Made by a program: the position numbers and the translations under genes. Shown here one piece after another: positions 1-10,770 of a stretch of DNA of 64,000 bases; position 1 is the stretch's first letter, and each line of letters starts with the position of its first letter. The notes under the pieces were generated by a model, which saw only the letters and a program-made list of their open reading frames with translations, did not search any database and had not been told where the DNA came from. The DNA comes from Echinometra lucunter (taxonomy: Eukaryota; Echinodermata; Echinoidea; Camarodonta; Echinometridae): the NCBI GenBank assembly GCA_029962745.1, contig CM057153.1:13715241-13779240 (forward strand), read 5' to 3'.

Positions 1-1015
1 AACTGCATGTGTGTCAGTGCAACAAATGTTCATTTCAAGAATTATCAAAATTTCCAAAAATGCAGATAGCCCTTTGTTGCACTGAATCCTCTATGAGTCC
101 GACCCAAAATATTAGTAAAGATTAACCAATATGATGGTCAGTATTACCAAATTATTGGTTAAAATGTACCAAAATTTTGTTTGATTTTGACAATTTCTTT
201 TGTCGGGCACAATTCACCAACACATTGGTTATTTTGACCAATCCTGTTTTTGGAGTGTATAGATGCATGACGTGGATACAGGTTTTTTTTATGAAGGTTG
301 AACATTGGATAACAGAGGCAGAGCGGTGTCGTCAGAGGTGCATGGGCAGGCCCTGGGGTAAAGGTTTGGGGGAGTTTTCCTCCCCGTTTTCCTCGGTATA
401 CCATGGTCGAGGGTCGATTGATTTCTGGTGTGACGACTGGCTGATATATAGGTCGAGTGGGCCGATCATGTCAAAATTACTATTTTTCAATATGTACATC
501 AAACTTCGTAGTTTATTTGCTGAAAATGAAAATGAATTAAATGAAATTACATAAAATAAAATGAAAATTTCTGAAATTCATTCTCAGTCCGCCTTTGTGT
601 GCCATAGCATGGATGTTGTTATTGATGCGAAAGAGCGCATGCTGGCATTGTCTACCAATTCTGAGCAAGAACGTTCAGAAGTTCACTTTCAGATAAATAT
701 TGTCTGACTTCGAGAAAATGTTAGAAGCTGAAATGTTTCATAAAGATAGCCTTAAAAGGAAATGAATGCATAACGCAATCGCATAAACTTCGAAGAAATC
801 AACCTTATAGGCAATATTAGTTGCCTGTTCGTCACCTTTTGAAATGTATGAACGTGACAGGGCGTATTGCGTAATCCAATCATAATTTTTATTGGATATA
901 CAGTTATCATGGTAATGTATGTGAATTAGGCCTATCTTGCATTGCGTTCTGGGAAGTCTCTGCAATCGTGTTACGTAATCAATAAGTGTATTTCTTTCAT
1001 GTTTTCGTCTATTAG
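1..1015. other. Non-coding sequence, probably intron of the SDR gene
   Basis: No exon is recognisable here. The first SDR exon in the window starts at 1016 in the middle of a codon, so this stretch should be intron and the 5' exons (with the TGxxxGIG cofactor motif) should lie left of the window. Two open frames of 81 and 125 codons at 159-554 match no family known to me and look like chance. Confidence 0.5.
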
Positions 1016-2352
1016 TAAATAACGCAGGAGTGGCTTTGATAAACGTCTCGGAAATGGCCACCGTGGAACAAGTTGAGAAGATATTCGATGTCAATTTCTT
1101 TGGTAATTTCCGGGTTACTCGAGAAATACTTCCAGTCATGAAGAAACAGAGGTCAGGTCGAATAATCAACATATCGAGTAATAATGGAATTTTTTGTAAG
1201 TTTCTTATGACCTCTTCGTTTTTATTTTACCTTTTTTTAAATTTTCATAATCTTCAGATATTATTAGCTAAGGATCTAGACTTGTGTTACTGGAGTTTCA
1301 TAATACATTCATCAAGCTAACCTCTTGCATATCCAGCAACCTAACAACAAACAAAAGATTTAGCAAAACAAATAACATGGAGCACATCGTAAAGGTGTTC
1401 CTTTTACTGATATGCGCTTTGTTTCTTTGAAAGCCCCATCCCCTCCCCTTCAAACAATAGAAGCTGTCCCGTTTTGAGAAAATAAGAAGAATGCTATGTT
1501 AAAAATGAATGGGATTATAAGCCTTTTAACAACAGTGTCTTTTTTCGTATGAATATAACCTGGCCTCAAGGGGTGGTATTTTCACTAATTCAGTTTAACT
1601 CGGCGCATGATCTAAAGTTAAGTTTAACAATTAAGGAAAACTTAGACTTCGATCTAACCTATATAGGAGACTGCGGGCCTATTGTGTTTTCTCTCACTTC
1701 AAAAAAACGGATTGGATTCGGAGGTGAAATGATACGTTTGTTTCTATAGATTTATCAATTATAGATTGCAGCTTTATGAAATTTTGTGCTGATTCTTGCA
1801 TATCAATGTCTAGATGTTTGGCTATACTCAGGAGAGACTGAAGGCTTACTGTTACTGCCAAGACATATCCCTACAAACGCCAGATTTTCTTAGCCCTTTG
1901 AACATCATTCTGTTTTCCTCATTTTGTACATTACAACGAAACATAGTGTTGACGAATTTTCTTTTCATGCACTTATTGAAGCTAACCCTTATATTGGACT
2001 GTATGCCGCATCAAAGCAAGCCATCGAAGCTTTCAGCCAGGAAACAGCTATCATTGGCCGCTTCTTTAATATCTGGTGAGTATATCTTTCCTCTTTCTTT
2101 TCTTTTCTTCTCCATTACTTCTCCCTGCATTTTATTATTTTTTTTGGGGGGGGGGCTATATTGAATGGTTTTATGTAATGTATGTGTCTAAATTGTTATA
2201 TCTTTGTAAACTATAATGTATTTTGATAATCTGATAATGTACTGCCAGTGGAGGCGAATTTTCCTCTTTAAAACAATTTTTTTATGCAGTATGGATTTGA
2301 TAAAGAATCTGGATCTGAATCTGAATTGATATAGATGTTCAAAATGAAATCC

Positions 2353-2411
<59 letters not shown>

Positions 2412-2531
2412 GAGTAGTATACTAGGAGTATTTCAAAGGAGAGGATAAGATCGACAAGGATTTGGAACATAATGGGGAAAGGAGAATTGGGGAGAGGGGG
2501 GGTAGAAGAGGCATGGGAAGATAATAAAAAC

Positions 2532-2572
<41 letters not shown>

Positions 2573-5500
2573 AGGAGAAATAAGCTGAGATGGGGTGAGA
2601 AAGAGAGACACTTTTTTTTTAAACACGTGCACACCACAGAAATAGTGGTGCACACACACACACACTTTTTTTGTTTTTCCGTATTCTTTATTCGATTCCA
2701 TTCACAAATCAAATGATAAAATTTAACATACAAAATATTCCTCTTGAACATGTGTACAAGAAAACATATTTCACTTGAAAATATAACCATAATAAGCCAT
2801 ATTCCACTTGAATATATATGAACATAGTAAACCATAATACTTTATTCCAACATAATTATAATCATAAGCCATATTCAACTTGAATATCTTATAAGAATGA
2901 AATCTTTTCTTAAAAAAAAAAAAACAAAAAAAAAACAAACAAAAAACACACACAAAAAAAAAACCAAAGAAAAAAAAACAAAAACACCCCCCCCAAAAAA
3001 GACCCTGTATACCCCTGCCCTCTCTTCACACACAGAAACACCCACAAATACACACGCACACACACACACACACACACACACCCATCCCACACCCAGTTAC
3101 CAATACACCCTCATACGCACCGATACCGTCTTGATGCCTTCAACTCATTTAATGCATTGTATATTCATTCCGAGTTTGTCATAGCCTCACGGTTAAGGAC
3201 TGCACATAATCGTGGCTTTCGATGATAAATATATATTGCTGAGAAAAAAAAAAAATTCCTACGCTCTTATTTTAAGATATAACATTCTCCCATTTTAACA
3301 AATGTATTCCTAACTTGTTTCTTTTTAAAGCAATTTCTTTTTCTTCGTTTCGATATTCTAATATCTTTTTGAATATTGTCTCATGAGTAAGAGTTACACC
3401 CTCCGACCTAGATCGAAAAATTAGGTATTTTAGAATAAAAATTACCGTATTACAACATTTAACATCAAGGCCCTTCCCCTGAATCCCAACATGAATATCT
3501 TTCCACTCTGCATTTTGAAGAACTGTCATCTCAAATCTTTCTATGACTTTTTGCCATAAAGGTTTGATGTAAACACAATCCCAAAATAAATGTTCATACG
3601 TTTCCACCCCTCTATCACAAAAGGAACACAGATTATTATCAACAAACCCAAACCTTAAAAGGTTTTCCTTTGTATATATAGCCCCATGTAGTAATTTATA
3701 CTGAAATTCCCTAATTTTTGTTAAAAGTGTTGTACTCCGTGCCCTTAAGAAGATATTCGTGATCTCTTTATTTGAAAATACAAAATCATTGTGGTTATCT
3801 TTAATTCGTAGAGTGTATGAGTGCTGTAGATGTAATACAAACTGTTCATATAACTTTCTGGATGGGACATCTTTGAGTAAAATAATATTTCCAAAAATCT
3901 TCAACGAAATATTAAAATCTTGAACATCAACAGGGTAAAAGTCATATATATTCCCTTTGTATTTCCCGCTTTTTAAAATTACATCACATATTTTCCAAAT
4001 TTTAACTATTTTTTCACTATCTAGTCCTAAATTATGAAAATAATTAATTGCTCTAATTTGATCCTTTTCGAGAATTTGGTCCACTAAATATAGATTATTC
4101 TCAAATAAGTCTTTATGAAAAATCATTTTACCTCTATACAGATACTCCTTATTATTGAAAAAAATTGGATTAATCTTTCCTTCTTTAAAGTTTCTAATAC
4201 CCTCCATATCTTGCCATGCCCTTAAGATTTCTAAATAAAATTGAGAGGTTTTTAGTTCCAATAATTTTGTATCATAATTACACAAGAAGATAAATCTCCC
4301 CCCTACTGTCCTTAAGGTGTGGTCAAAAAAAAGTTTCCATCCCATACTCTTTTCACCATACAACAGCCTTTTTAACCACATTATCCTTTGAGTTTTTACA
4401 AATAATTCAAAATCTATCATTCTTAATCCACCATCCCCATAATCCTGGTAACAAATAGCCCTTTTGATTCGATCTTTTCCATTCCATATAAATTCAAAAC
4501 ATGTTTTATTAATTTCTGCTACTACCCATTTTGGGACAACCAACGACGAAGCAACATAATTCAATTTAGACAAGGCATAAGTTTTCACTAAATGTACTTT
4601 CCCCATTACAGTTAAGTCCCTTTGTTTCCACCATCCTAGAAGTCTTTTAATTTTACTCAGTATCTCTTTGTAATTTAATTCTTCTCTAGTCTTTATATCC
4701 AATGAAAAATATACACCTAATATTTTCATTTCGGTAACCAAATTTCCTATAGGTAACCTTCTTGACTCCCCCTTTTTCTTTCCTATCCTCATTACATTTG
4801 TTTTTTCAACATTTACCTTAAGACCACTTAATTTGAAAAAAGCCTGGAAAATTTCCTGTATTCTTGTAATCGATCTTTCATTTCTAATAAATAAAGTCAT
4901 ATCATCAGCATATAAAATTTGCCGAACTTCAAAATTGTCAAATTGAACTCCTTTAATTGCCTCATCCTTTCTCAAAGCATGTGCTAAAATTTCAATTGCC
5001 AACAAAAATAAATATGGTGAAAGCGGGTCACCCTGCCTTACCCCTCGTTTGATATCAAAATATCCTGTCGAAAACCCTCCATTCATGACACAACTGCTAA
5101 TCCCATTATACATTGTTTTAACCCAAGAACAAAAGGACTGACCGAACCCAAATAATTCAAGAACCTTAAAAAGAAAATAATGTGAAACAGAATCAAAAGC
5201 TTTTTCAAAATCAATTGCTATTAGGAAAATCTCTTCCTCACAGTACTTATTGCAGTGAAAAATCATGTCATCTTTTAGACGCAAGGCATCACCAATATAC
5301 CTGCCTTTTATATACCCCACTTGATCTGAATGAACAATTTCATTTAAAACTCCTTTTATTCGCTTTGCCATTATTTTAGAAAGTATCTTGTAATCTGTAT
5401 TTAACAATGTAATCGGTCTATAATTTTTCATGTACAATTGATCCTTGCCCTCTTTTTCAATTAAAGTAATTACCCCTTGTTTTTGTGATGTTGCTAGACA

Positions 5501-8500
5501 ACCTTTTTCAAATTCTTCATTAAAAACATCAACCAATAGTCCTCCTAACTGTGGCCAAAACGTGACGTAAAATTCCACAGTGAACCCATCATTTCCAGGT
5601 GATTTGTTGAGTTTCATACTTTTTAACGATTCTAAACATTCTTCTTTAGTGATTTTTCCTTCACAAGAATTCTTACTTTCTTCACTTAGTTTGGGGATAT
5701 CTTTAAGAAAGATATTTTCTCGAAAACTTTCATGCGATGATATATTTTCTGCATACAAATTTTCATAAAAGGCTTTAATTATTTGCTGTATTTCCTTGTT
5801 ATCTTTAGTTACTTCTCCTTTATCATTACACAGTTCATGTATAATTGTTTTCTTTTATTAGACTTGAGTAACTGCTCGAAGTATTCTTGATTTTGTTCAC
5901 CCTCTTCATACCACCCTGCTCTTGACCTAACTTTCAGCCCCTCCATCGATACGTTGTATAGTTTCTTCAACTGACCCTTTTTATCATCTATGTCTTTAAT
6001 TATTTCATCTTTATTTAACGAGGAATTGAGTTCTTTTTCAAGTGAGTTTATTTCATATTCCAATTGTTCTATACTTAATCTTCTTTTCTTTGATTTTTTC
6101 TTTGAAAAAGTAATTGCAAAATTTCTCATTTTCATCTTCAAAAAGTCCCAAAAAGAAGATTTAGTATCAAATTCAGCTAACCACTTCTTTTCTATGTTTT
6201 TAATTTCCTCACACATTCCCTGTACAAACTCTTTGTCTAAACATAAGCTGTTGTTAAATTTCCAGTATGATTTCCCTGCCCTTCCATAACCTTGAATAAG
6301 TTTCAACTCGAAACTGATCCCAGAGTGATCAGGGGCAACTGATGTCAAAATTTCGCATGTAAGTATTTTATTTTCCAAACCCGCTGATATAAACCAATAA
6401 TCTAGCCGACTTTGAACTAATGGTGTAATTTGCCTAAAGGTGAATTGCTTTAACGTTGGGTTCCGCTTTCTCCATATATCAATTAAATCGGTTTTCCTTA
6501 AGAAAATCTCTAATTGGTTTGTAAAATTCGTTCTTAAATTCGAACTAGGCCCCATATAATCTAAGTCTTTATTTATAACCATATTGAAGTCTCCTCCTAA
6601 AATTACCGAGTAATTAGAAGAATTCAAATTAAAAAGGCAATTATCAAATTTTTCTAGAAAACTAATTTGCTGATGCACTCTTTCTCTTGTTGGGAAATAA
6701 ACATTTCCTAACAGTAATTTATACCCTAATAAATCTCCTTTAAGAACCACAAAACGTCCATCATTGTCTTTCACAACGTGATCAATTTTAAAATTCACTC
6801 CTGGAGCTAACAGGACAAGTACTCCCCTACTGTGATTTGACCCATGACTAAAAAACATCTGTCCTCCCCAATCCCTCTTCCATTCTTCCTCGATATCTGG
6901 GGTGCTGTAAGTTTCCTGTAACATGACTACATCCCCTTTTCTTGTCCTAATCCAATCAAAAATTGTTTTCCTTTTTACTCTTTCCCTTATACCCCTAACA
7001 TTGAGTGAGATAAAATTTATTCCCGCCATGATATATGACAATTTTTGTTTACACGATCAAAACGAAGCATTCCACCACCCATGCATGTCGAATTATACAT
7101 TGACAGCAATGACATTGATAACGTCCAAGGAACCGTGCAGGCTATAACAAACCCTCTGAATGTTACTATTGCTAAGTCCAAAACATCACGAATAAAGGCG
7201 GTATCCCCCACACACACATAACCCATCAACAGCCACGCCCACTCCAAACCCTCCCAAACCATCCCACGCTTGCTGCAACACATTGAAAACACAATAGCAG
7301 TCTTGAAGTCCCTCCCATTCCCATCCTATCTATTATCCTATACCCATAACTTAAATTTTGTACCCCTTACCATAACACAATTGGTCCCAGCTTGCCTATA
7401 GAACAATTCTTTAGTCTGCATTTAAACCCAAAGAGACTAAAGATCCTCATCCTATTACGAGAGATTGATCTCAGTCTGTTAGCCCTGTCAAACATGCTAT
7501 ACATAATATGTGATCTAACATAACTATTACATAACCTCCGCCATAACATCACACGTGGCTTGACAAAATCAACGAGTTAAATGTGACATCCTCTAGAAAG
7601 CAAACATTTAAATTCAAAATTCCTCACTTACACTTCAAATGTAAATTCTTCATTCAAATTAGGGTGTAGCATAGACTGCCTTACTACAATAGTCAAATTA
7701 TGGATACTTAATAAAATCCAGTCTGCATAACTAAGTTGTTTCCACAATAAACAAATCTAAGGCCAGTCGCGAGCCTCGTGGCGTACATGAATGAGTTAAA
7801 AACCTGGCCTACATTCCTTGGTAACAGTTAATAGAATGGAAGCATTATTTCCAAATCTACAAAAATAAGATTGAAATCTCACTACCAGGTAACTATATAT
7901 ACAATTTAATTTTACCGACCAAAGAGAACCAATATCCGTTTACACCAGTTTGAGTATGAAAGACAACCAACCTCAACCATTTCCATGAAGTTACCGTGCT
8001 GCTTAGCATCATAACAACTAAAAAATGAAAAAAAAAACCAAAACCAAGTTCTAGAGCTTTTGATATAATATACCCAGTTATAAATACGGACAGCATATAC
8101 TCTTGTATTACCCTCATTCCAACATCATAGTACCTTGCCCAACCTAACATTTGAAATTTCCTAAACATATTTTCACAATTAATGCTTATGCAGCCTCCTT
8201 ATTTAAAATAGACAGCCCAATAACATATGTAATTCCAGGAGAAAAAAAAGAAAGAAAAAAAAAAATCAAATTTATGGATGCTTCCCTTGGCAATAGTTTT
8301 ATATTCAAAACTCGGCAAAGTTACCATGCCTTCTACCAACACAAAAAAGCACAGTAATTTTGTACCCCCATTGAACAGGTGCCAGGCTAGGCTGGATGCC
8401 ACGGGGAATATCGATACCTTAACCTCGTGAATAATTCAAAGCAATTCCACTCCCTACATACATCAGAAAGGAGTGAATTCTTCAAAATCTTTCCGGATAA

Positions 8501-10399
8501 AAATTTTTTTTTTCATGATTTAGCCTTCTCACACACCCTCACACACACACACGCACATGTGGAGAAATGAAGTAGAGTGATAGAGAGAGGGGGTTCTCTC
8601 CTTGGTATACTTTCCGTCGTTTCCTTGTAAGTATACAAAGTTTTCTCTCTTCATTTTTTTTCATTTCTAACGAGGGTAAGCGTGATTGAGCCTGGTCCCG
8701 TCGACACACCCATACGTGATACGGTAGTATCCCTCGGTTTAGGAGGCCTGGACGAAATTCTTCAGAATCCCGACGTCGATGATGTCGATAAGAAATTAGC
8801 TCGATGTTGGGTAAACGAGATCGACTTCCACGGCCAACCCATGCAGCACCCCGAAGAACTCGCTCAGATCGTGCTCGAAGCCGCCACAGCGGAGAAACCT
8901 CATTTTAGATATCAGTCATCGAAGGTATATTGATTAAAGTTTCCTTTGATTATTATAGTCTGATTATAGTCATTTTTATAGTACCCAAAACATAAATACA
9001 TGTAGGCCTATAGTTTTCTTTTTTTTTTATTGCTGTCGTCACAAAAAAATAATACAAGATAAAGAAACAGGGAAAAAAACTAAATAATTTGTTCATAACC
9101 TCGCAAAACAATAAAAACCCAAGGGCTTCAAGGGGCTCCGTCCCCTGGACCCTGCCTGTTTTTTATGGAAGCCCCCACCCCTAGGAAACGTTTCGCAGCC
9201 CCTGCTCGGTGTTGGTGTTTATTTTGCCGACAAAATCGTGATCTAAAACCGACCAAATACTCTCTGCTATTCCTATAGCACTGACAATTTTTTGTTCCTG
9301 CTGTTGGCTCACGGTCTTGTGTCCGTCTCCTCGATGTGATTGCATGACGCATCAAACAAGACCGATACAAATTGGGTGATTTCACGCACGGTCGGGGCCG
9401 CGGAAGTGGGGGGGGGGGGAGGGTGAGGGGAGGGCTACAGCCACCCTCCCCCACACACAATTTCGGATAAAAATAAACAAGGAAAAAATAATAAAAGATA
9501 AAGAAACAGGAAAAAAAAACTAAATAATTTCAAACTTAAGATTGAATTGTTCATAACCTCGCAAAACAATAAAAACCCAAGGGCTTCAAGGGGCTCCGTC
9601 CCCTGGACCCTGCCTGTTTTTATGGAAGTCCCCACCCCTAGAAAACGTTCCGCAGCCCCTGCTCGGTGTTGGTGTTTATTTTGCCGCAAAATCGTGATCT
9701 AAAACCGACCATGAAATGAGACCAAAATCAGTTGGTGTGAGGTGTTGATCTCTTTTTTTTACGTACAGCTCTGGGTCCCGTTGCATAAAACTTACTATTA
9801 ATGGTAACTTTGCCATCAGTGGTAACTACCATGGTCAGGGGCCGCGGAACCATAGGAGCTGGGGGGGGGGGGCTGCACACCCCCCCCCACCTTTTTGAGC
9901 AGACACATTTGCCGCTGTACAAAAGCCCGGAAGTGATTTTCCTGGTTTGTACGCGCAGCCCCCCCCCCCCCCCCCCCCCACTTTCAAAAGCGTGCCGCGG
10001 CTTCTGATGGTAACAGTGCTCAGCAGCCAATCAAAATCAAGGTTTCCATGGTAGTTGCCATTTATGGCAAAGTTACCATAATAGTAAGTTTTATGCAAGG
10101 ACTGGTCTGTATAATTATGTTTGATTTTAATCGAATGTCGTTTGCTGAACCGAGCAAGGCAGTCGGTGTTCAATTTTAAAATCACTTCCTACATTTTCCC
10201 CCACTTGAACCATTTTGGTTTTCTATGAAACACATATAAATATCCAATCAGTGGACGTAAGTTTTAGTGTTGTGCTTTACTCCTTTTTATCTTACACATG
10301 CAGGCCGTCGAGGATTTTGCGAAAGAAATATTTGTTGATACGACGGGCGATTCCTACGTCAATTTACAAGCTGGTCGACTGAAGCAATGGTCCAACTAA
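1016..10399 (+). CDS. Short-chain dehydrogenase/reductase, RDH8/HSD17B1-like (3' part, four exons)
   Basis: NAD(P)-dependent oxidoreductase of the classical SDR family; relatives act on retinol or steroids, but the substrate cannot be told here. Exons: 1016-1195, 1982-2075, 8675-8924, 10304-10399. All have AG/GT borders and phases that join without a break, ending in TAA at 10397-10399. Exon 1 encodes the NNAG motif that follows beta-strand 4, the region with the catalytic Asn (N-F-F-G), and I-I-N-I-S-S with the catalytic Ser. Exon 2 carries the active-site Y-A-A-S-K. Exon 3 opens with V-S-V-I-E-P-G-P-V-D-T-P, the usual PGPVxT segment after beta-6. The C-terminus (exons 3-4) resembles the RDH8 tail, including a D-S-Y-V step. 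The N-terminal Rossmann glycine motif is missing because those exons lie outside the window. The 6.6-kb second intron carries an antisense LINE. Family confident, RDH8/HSD17B1 subgroup likely, substrate unknown. Confidence 0.88.
2160..2340 (+). mobile_element. 3' end of a CR1/L2-like LINE (tail only)
   Basis: About 180 bp resembling the 3' terminus of Jockey/CR1-group non-LTR elements: a GTGGAGGCGAATTTTCC block followed by a degenerate (GATCTGAAT) tail at 2310-2335. No coding part remains. It sits in SDR intron 2, directly before an (AGT)n array. Assignment rests on remembered 3' UTR motifs, so it is tentative. Confidence 0.35.
2352..2419. repeat. (AGT)n microsatellite
   Basis: About 22 AGT units with one GGA interruption near the right end, in SDR intron 2. 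The opposite strand gives a meaningless poly-Tyr/poly-Thr open frame. Confidence 0.97.
2534..2566. repeat. (GA)n microsatellite
   Basis: About 16 GA units in SDR intron 2. Confidence 0.95.
2909..3082. repeat. A-rich tract followed by (CA)n
   Basis: A long A/C-rich low-complexity run (2909-3000) followed by about 14 CA units (3053-3082). It may mark the 3' flank of the antisense LINE to its right, although a clean poly-T tail on + is not seen. Confidence 0.9.
3272..5758 (-). CDS. LINE ORF2 C-terminal part: reverse transcriptase and zf-RVT domain
   Basis: 828 codons counted from the first Met; the same frame is open further right to about 5852, where it should join the endonuclease. RT motifs: S-P-G-N-D-G-F (about residue 53), Y-R-P-I-T-L-L-N (about 113), A-I-D-F-E-K-A-F-D (about 180), G-V-R-Q-G-D-P-L-S-P (about 238), and the catalytic Y-A-D-D (about 288). 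Near residue 705 lies C-S-F-C with a later H and C (C-x2-C...H...C), the zinc-binding RVT domain of L1-like elements. No internal stop interrupts it. Without the missing base upstream this part is not translated as one protein with the endonuclease. Confidence 0.9.
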   Translation of the reverse strand: MYAENISSHESFRENIFLKDIPKLSEESKNSCEGKITKEECLESLKSMKLNKSPGNDGFTVEFYVTFWPQLGGLLVDVFNEEFEKGCLATSQKQGVITLIEKEGKDQLYMKNYRPITLLNTDYKILSKIMAKRIKGVLNEIVHSDQVGYIKGRYIGDALRLKDDMIFHCNKYCEEEIFLIAIDFEKAFDSVSHYFLFKVLELFGFGQSFCSWVKTMYNGISSCVMNGGFSTGYFDIKRGVRQGDPLSPYLFLLAIEILAHALRKDEAIKGVQFDNFEVRQILYADDMTLFIRNERSITRIQEIFQAFFKLSGLKVNVEKTNVMRIGKKKGESRRLPIGNLVTEMKILGVYFSLDIKTREELNYKEILSKIKRLLGWWKQRDLTVMGKVHLVKTYALSKLNYVASSLVVPKWVVAEINKTCFEFIWNGKDRIKRAICYQDYGDGGLRMIDFELFVKTQRIMWLKRLLYGEKSMGWKLFFDHTLRTVGGRFIFLCNYDTKLLELKTSQFYLEILRAWQDMEGIRNFKEGKINPIFFNNKEYLYRGKMIFHKDLFENNLYLVDQILEKDQIRAINYFHNLGLDSEKIVKIWKICDVILKSGKYKGNIYDFYPVDVQDFNISLKIFGNIILLKDVPSRKLYEQFVLHLQHSYTLRIKDNHNDFVFSNKEITNIFLRARSTTLLTKIREFQYKLLHGAIYTKENLLRFGFVDNNLCSFCDRGVETYEHLFWDCVYIKPLWQKVIERFEMTVLQNAEWKDIHVGIQGKGLDVKCCNTVIFILKYLIFRSRSEGVTLTHETIFKKILEYRNEEKEIALKRNKLGIHLLKWENVIS
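5809..7041 (-). CDS. LINE ORF2 N-terminal part: APE-type endonuclease
   Basis: 410 codons starting M-S-Y-I-M-A-G-I-N-F; a second Met three residues later is an equally good start. Apurinic-endonuclease motifs appear in order: S-L-N-V-R-G (about residue 12), L-Q-E-T-Y (about 41, metal-binding Glu), G-G-D-F-N (about 149), S-R-L-D-Y-W-F (about 215) and A-P-D-H-S-G-I (about 238, catalytic Asp-His). The enzyme nicks target DNA to prime reverse transcription. The last 15 or so codons are out of frame: after a one-base loss in an A-run at about 5850 the reading frame runs to TAA at 5809, while the RT frame continues one base over. It is therefore a truncated product here. Confidence 0.88.
   Translation of the reverse strand: MSYIMAGINFISLNVRGIRERVKRKTIFDWIRTRKGDVVMLQETYSTPDIEEEWKRDWGGQMFFSHGSNHSRGVLVLLAPGVNFKIDHVVKDNDGRFVVLKGDLLGYKLLLGNVYFPTRERVHQQISFLEKFDNCLFNLNSSNYSVILGGDFNMVINKDLDYMGPSSNLRTNFTNQLEIFLRKTDLIDIWRKRNPTLKQFTFRQITPLVQSRLDYWFISAGLENKILTCEILTSVAPDHSGISFELKLIQGYGRAGKSYWKFNNSLCLDKEFVQGMCEEIKNIEKKWLAEFDTKSSFWDFLKMKMRNFAITFSKKKSKKRRLSIEQLEYEINSLEKELNSSLNKDEIIKDIDDKKGQLKKLYNVSMEGLKVRSRAGWYEEGEQNQEYFEQLLKSNKRKQLYMNCVMIKEK
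7042..8674. other. Non-coding: SDR intron, possible 5' UTR of the LINE
   Basis: AT-rich sequence with no recognisable protein. The part next to 7041 could be the LINE 5' UTR, but I see no ORF1 and no clear end. Short (CA)n occurs near 8530-8555, and a pyrimidine tract leads into the SDR exon at 8675. Confidence 0.5.
9043..9711. repeat. Two direct copies of a roughly 210-bp sequence
   Basis: 9043-9254 and 9484-9711 match closely over most of their length (block with GGGGCTCCGTCCCCTGGACC, ending CTAAAACCGACCA). The second copy carries a roughly 20-bp insertion near 9527. The 230-bp spacer contains a G-run/C-run fragment starting GGGGCCGCGGAAG at about 9395, like the end of the nested MITE at 9836. 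This is a partial tandem duplication of a repeat within SDR intron 3. Confidence 0.85.
9773..10102. mobile_element. Palindromic MITE (GTTGCATAAAACTTAC type), interrupted copy
   Basis: Ends are GTTGCATAAAACTTACTATT at the left and its near inverse (AGTAAGTTTTATGCAA) at the right. The same family is intact at 30345-30528 and 44145-44333. The copy is split by a 171-bp insertion at 9836-10006; removing it leaves an ordinary 160-bp member. Confidence 0.8.
9836..10006. mobile_element. Nested MITE with CAGGGGCCGCGG / CCGCGGCTTCTG ends
   Basis: Inserted in the MITE at 9773-10102. TIRs are CAGGGGCCGCGG and the inverse CAGAAGCCGCGG. ATGGT flanks both sides (9831-9835 and 10007-10011) and is present once in the uninterrupted relatives, so it is a 5-bp target duplication. 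A G-run near the left and an 18-C run near the right can pair. It has no coding capacity. Confidence 0.78.
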
Positions 10400-10472
10400 A
10401 ACTTAGCAAGAAAGACTAAATAAGATCGTTACTTTGCTTTTGCACGAGGACAGAGGGATGTGCGTGTGTGTT

Positions 10473-10521
<49 letters not shown>
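10473..10521. repeat. (GA)n microsatellite
   Basis: About 24 GA units starting 74 bp after the SDR stop codon, so probably inside its 3' UTR. Confidence 0.95.
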
Positions 10522-10524
<3 letters not shown>

Positions 10525-10531
10525 GGAGCAT

Positions 10532-10764
10532 CGGGGCCGGATCCAGAATTTTTCACTAAGGCGGTCGGCTTTTTGCTGACTGATAAGCAGAAAATAAGCA
10601 AAAAAGGTCATCGGTATTTTTAGGTGTTAATACCCTCCCCCCCCCCATTAGCTGATAAGCAAAAAAAAAAAAAAAAAAAGGCCGATTAGTCACCTCCCCC
10701 CCCCCCCCCCGGGTTTCAAAAGGCGGCCGCCGCGGCCGATTCGGCCCCCCTGGATCCGCCCCTG
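10532..10764. mobile_element. MITE with GGATCC-containing TIRs and AGCAT target duplication
   Basis: Left end CGGGGCCGGATCCAG, right end CTGGATCCGCCCCTG, inverted relative to each other. AGCAT occurs at 10527-10531 and 10765-10769. The interior has two matching segments (AGCAAAAA plus poly-C) in partly inverted order, and no ORF. Its 5-bp duplication and CAGGGGC end resemble the nested element at 9836. Confidence 0.75.
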
Positions 10765-10770
10765 AGCATG

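Larger units (their letters stand above)
3272..7041 (-). mobile_element. L1/Tx1-like non-LTR retrotransposon, ORF2 region, antisense in SDR intron 2
   Basis: A nearly full ORF2 of a LINE lies on the minus strand: an APE-type endonuclease (7041 to about 5850), reverse transcriptase, and a C-terminal Cys/His zinc-knuckle-like domain (5758 to 3272). The order EN-RT-zf and the RT wording (S-P-G-N-D-G-F, Y-R-P-I-T-L-L-N, F-A-D-D-type Y-A-D-D) are those of the L1/Tx1 group. I could not find an ORF1 upstream (7042-8670), so the element is 5'-truncated, uses a single ORF, or has a decayed ORF1. A single base missing in an A-run near 5850 separates the two frames. The otherwise open 1,200-codon region points to recent insertion. 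No clear target-site duplication or poly-A tail was found. Confidence 0.9.

Noticed and set aside
580..720. Possible upstream SDR exon
   Set aside because: Short open stretches here lack the D-V-T or TGxxxGIG segments expected before NNAG and meet stops without clear splice sites.
2339..3184. Several 60-137-codon frames on both strands
   Set aside because: They run through (AGT)n, (GA)n, poly-A and (CA)n tracts; not genes.
9128..10030. Small Pro/Gly/Arg-rich frames
   Set aside because: They follow G- and C-runs in nested MITEs and duplicated repeats.
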